Positions 60,901 through 64,000 of a stretch of DNA of 64,000 nt are shown here, in pieces (the first letter of the stretch is position 1; the number at the start of each line of letters is the position of its first letter). Origin of the DNA: Trogon surrucura (taxonomy: Eukaryota > Chordata > Aves > Trogoniformes > Trogonidae); assembly GCA_020746105.1 (NCBI GenBank), contig CM036618.1:112289308-112353307 (forward strand). The letters are read 5' to 3'. The translations under genes were made by a program, and so were the position numbers. The notes below the pieces were generated by a model. It saw only the letters and a program-made list of their open reading frames with translations, did not search any database and was not told the origin of the DNA.

Positions 60901-63900
60901 TGGACTTGACTACATTTCAATGGCATTTTCGAAAATATCCTGTTTAAATATCTCTGTCTGTACCATGAGGTTCACTCGGCCCCTAAGAAGAGTGAGGACA
61001 TTCCTACCATCTCTGCCACGCAGCCGTCCTTCAGCTGCACCACACAGGTGGAATAAAAGAAGATTTAGCAAATCAGGCTATGTCCCTGTTTCTTCACAGG
61101 CATTATTTTATCCAAATGTATATTCAGCTTTATTTTTTTTTTTTTTTTGGTATAGTAGCCTCCAGAAGGTAGCTGAGAACGAAAATGTTTTCAGAAAGAA
61201 GCTGCCTGATTTGGGGATTGAGGAGGGAACAGACAGAGTTGCTCTCATGCATGCTGAAGTAGTTGAGACAGGCAACCAAAGGCAGTCAACAAGTGTGCTT
61301 AACCTTGTTCTTTTGGGAAAAGTGAAATGCAGGAAACCTTTTGCCACTGTCAAAAAGTGGGGAAGAGCCTTCTTTCCATAAGAAGTCATGCAACATCCAT
61401 TTCCTGAGTCTAGTCTGGTAGCATGCTGTGAAGTCAGGATTGCCCTATTACTGTTTTAGTAAATTCTTCCAGGCTCAAAACAATACTCCAGGACAAATCC
61501 TGTGATGCCAGCAACATCTGAGCAGTTCTTTGATGGAAACACATCTACACCAGATCTGAAACTCTGGAGCTGCAGAAAGGACCCATACTCCCAACTCACA
61601 GTGCAAGATTAGTACCAGGGTTGAGACAGAAAACCAGACATCTGTATTAGAGAAAAAAACCCAGAAGAGTATGTATTAATTTGGCCCTTCCTTTTCAACA
61701 AATTGATTTTTTTCTGGTAAATTCTCTATGCCCTATTAGTAAGAAACACTGGTTGAAAGAAAAAGAAACTTGAAGGAGCCAGAGAAATACTGACTGACAG
61801 TAGTATGCTGAAAAACCTTCCTTTCAAAGGAAGCTCATAAAATATGTAGCGCAGCTGTTCTTTACTTTCTAATCAGGCTTTCTGATATAATGAAAGTTCA
61901 TCCAGAATGACACTTCCTCATTCATGTGATGCTTCTGGCAAGAAAAGGGAAAAAGCAAATAATGGGAAAAGAAGATCAACTTAATCCATTTCAGCTTAAC
62001 TGTTCAGGTGAACTCGGGAGGAAGTGATATTAAACTTAAATCTGTGAAATTTTTGGCTCTTCAAAAAAACCTTTTTTAAACAGCCAGTATTTGTTGAAGA
62101 TTGCCCCGTATTATCGAGCCTGCTAATTAGCTAACAAAATACTCTAGTTGTGCCACTACGTCTGGTCCTTCTATCTGCTTAAAACATAAGTAACCATGAC
62201 CCTGTCCCCACAAAATGTGATTTTGTGTCACGTGCCCTGTCTTATACATTGCATGGCACTTCAGCAGCCTCCCCTGCAAGCATCAGACAACGCTTACCAG
62301 TCTGCTGGCCAGACTGGTTGTTCTCGTGGCACTGGGTTTGCAGAGCCTGCCAAATTTAGTCATGTACACGAGCATCGTCTTGCTGACAGCTACAGTGAGC
62401 TATTCAGGGCAATTAGAATGGTGTTATTAATGGCAATCAGGGATTGACATCACCTCCTGCTCAGTCCGTGTTATTCAATATAAAAAGCAGCTCAATTAAT
62501 TCTGCGTTCAGAGTTTGGGTTCATATTAAGTTGTGGTTGCAGCAATTAATTGAGGCTTTTCATTTTGGTAGGTTAAAAAAAAAAAGAGGCATTTGGGTAG
62601 TTGGTTTTTACTTCTAATAAGAGCACATTTTACTCTTAAGGTCAGAAGTGTGACATATGTTCTATCTCATGTTACAAAAATAATGATGTATCGGGTCATC
62701 AGAGATATACGGGAATGAGGGGATAAAAGGGAAAAGCAAGACAGAGAGAGAGCTACAGGCCTGCTTTTGACGTACGATCATCTTTTGCTGTGCAGCCATC
62801 TCTAAAATGCCAGGTTGCTAAATACCTTGAAGAATAAAACCACATACTAAAAAGAATTATTTATTGTTTTGGATTGCGAAACAAAACTCTTTTGTAGATC
62901 AGGCATTTAAAATAACTGTTTTGATATTCAGGCAGCACCAAGCAGTGAGACAGCTTGTCAGTGCTTCCTTTATAAAACACTCGTTTCTTAAAAAAACATC
63001 ACACTTCTTGTCAGTTAAAAGGAAAAACGTTTAAATCAGCTTGTCTATTTTTGAAACGAAGATCAGCAAAAATCACAACAAAACAAAACAAGATGTTTCA
63101 ACTATTTCCAAGTTCTATTTATACTTCTTCCTAGCAAAGAAATATTTTATCTTCCAATGGAAAATCCAGGAAAGCCCGTATTAAGAATCATTTTATTTTA
63201 AACCCAATACTGCTAATTAGGCTGCTTTGTTGGCTCACAGGCTGGATAGTGAAGATGTATTAATTTTAAGAGTTAGGAAGGCACGAACCATGTCATTTCT
63301 CATATCCTTCTGGGCAGATCCTTGAAGAGCATGGCCTCATTCATATTTTTTCTTCCCATACAGACTGCTCAGTTTGCTGTGCCATTCGCACACCCAGAGG
63401 CACCGTAACCTGCAGGGAGGTGTCCGATGGTTCCAGACTCCCCGAAGCGAGCAGATCACCCAGCAGCAGGCTAACTTATCGTTGCCTAAACGAAGTACTG
63501 CAGAACAGACCCCAAGAGAAATTCTCAGCACCTTACTCCATTAAGTCAATGAGACCATTTGCAGAGTAAGAGGATGGGCAGGCAAACGTGTTTCACTCGG
63601 GTGAATTGCTCTGTTGGCTAAGAAGCTTGGAGGACGCAGCATGAGCTTGCTGATGTGCTCCGACCCAGCACACTCTGAGCAAATTTGTTGAGTGCCCATC
63701 CCGTATCAAAATGTCTCCGGCGGTGACTCACAGATTTATTTAGAAATCCAGTATCTGCTCTTTAATTCATGGGCAGTGGTGTTCAGAGCAGCGCTGTCAA
63801 AGTCAGTGGGGTTACACGACTGTAAGAAGGAAACCAGGCCAGCGGTATTTCTGAACGAAAGCGATGGCTAAGACTAAACGAATGCAGCCTCCTGCACAAA

Positions 63901-64000
63901 AGGCTGCTCAAAAAAAGTATTTTTAGAAGCTTGCAGATCTGCTGCCTATCAAGTGGTTCCCTCCGCTGAGGCACCCGTTAAACCACCTGTTTTACCGTAG
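54967..64000. other. Gene-poor stretch to the window end
   Basis: No exon or interspersed repeat is recognised. Blocks with many TAATTA-type and other AT-rich motifs (55650-55780, 58070-58210, 62190-62580) could be conserved non-coding elements, which I cannot test here. Confidence 0.45.
62190..62580. promoter_or_regulatory. Candidate conserved regulatory element
   Basis: Within about 390 bp there are an E-box (CACGTG at 62230-62235), GCAATTAGAATG, TTATTAATGGC, CTCAATTAATTCTG and GCAATTAATTGAGG, that is, several homeodomain-type ATTA sites, one palindromic (CAATTAATTG). Base composition is more balanced than the surroundings, and it contains no repeat. This is inference from motif density only. 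Confidence 0.3.

Noticed and set aside
60920-61381. 153-codon frame with basic stretches
   Set aside because: It reads through a 17-18 base T run (a string of phenylalanines) and has no recognisable motif.

Overview
The window reads as nuclear DNA of a bird. The evidence is the many CR1 LINE copies in both orientations, each 3' end carrying the avian CR1 tail (repeats of ATTCTATG), together with solo LTRs of avian endogenous retrovirus type and weak remnants that look like MIR SINEs. I cannot name the species. I found no intact protein-coding gene.

Region 1 (1-22.4 kb) is a dense mosaic of retrotransposons and gene fragments. A nearly full-length but inactive CR1 lies on the minus strand at 3.2-6.2 kb. 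Its reverse-transcriptase region is split by about 212 bp that reads as 70 uninterrupted codons of the E3-ligase scaffold cullin-2 (CUL2). From 7.7 to 13.7 kb are two tandem, decayed copies of a TAGAP-like RhoGAP gene on the plus strand. The first keeps five recognisable exons of the GAP domain but has lost the catalytic arginine finger. The second keeps one GAP exon. Both end in a candidate terminal exon with a polyadenylation signal, followed by a CR1 at the same relative position. LTRs have landed in and around these copies (8.45, 11.96 and 15.54 kb). At 17.2-18.4 kb an old CR1 is split by a solo LTR. At 18.4-20.0 kb is an RTE-like LINE that keeps its endonuclease and C-terminal zinc finger but has lost nearly all of its reverse transcriptase. 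Directly beside it is a 159-bp fragment of a katanin p60 ATPase, closest to KATNAL1. A strong CpG island (21.1-21.44 kb) has no recognisable gene attached. Two more CR1 copies follow, one apparently flanked by a 28-bp target-site duplication.

Region 2 (22.4-64 kb) is AT-richer and poor in repeats and ORFs. It resembles a gene desert or a very long intron. It holds an ancient CR1 (27.6-28.4 kb), several 3' CR1 ends, one young CR1 with a 333-codon open frame (44.66-45.70 kb), short tandem repeats and candidate MIR remnants. An element-free stretch at 62.2-62.6 kb with several homeodomain-type sites could be a conserved regulatory element. No exon is recognisable in this part.

The parts do not form a pathway. 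The main interest is the concentration of captured host-gene pieces (CUL2, KATNAL1, TAGAP-like) within 20 kb of retrotransposon-rich DNA, set against a quiet 40-kb flank. Calls rest on reading and remembered family sequences. No alignment or database search was run.
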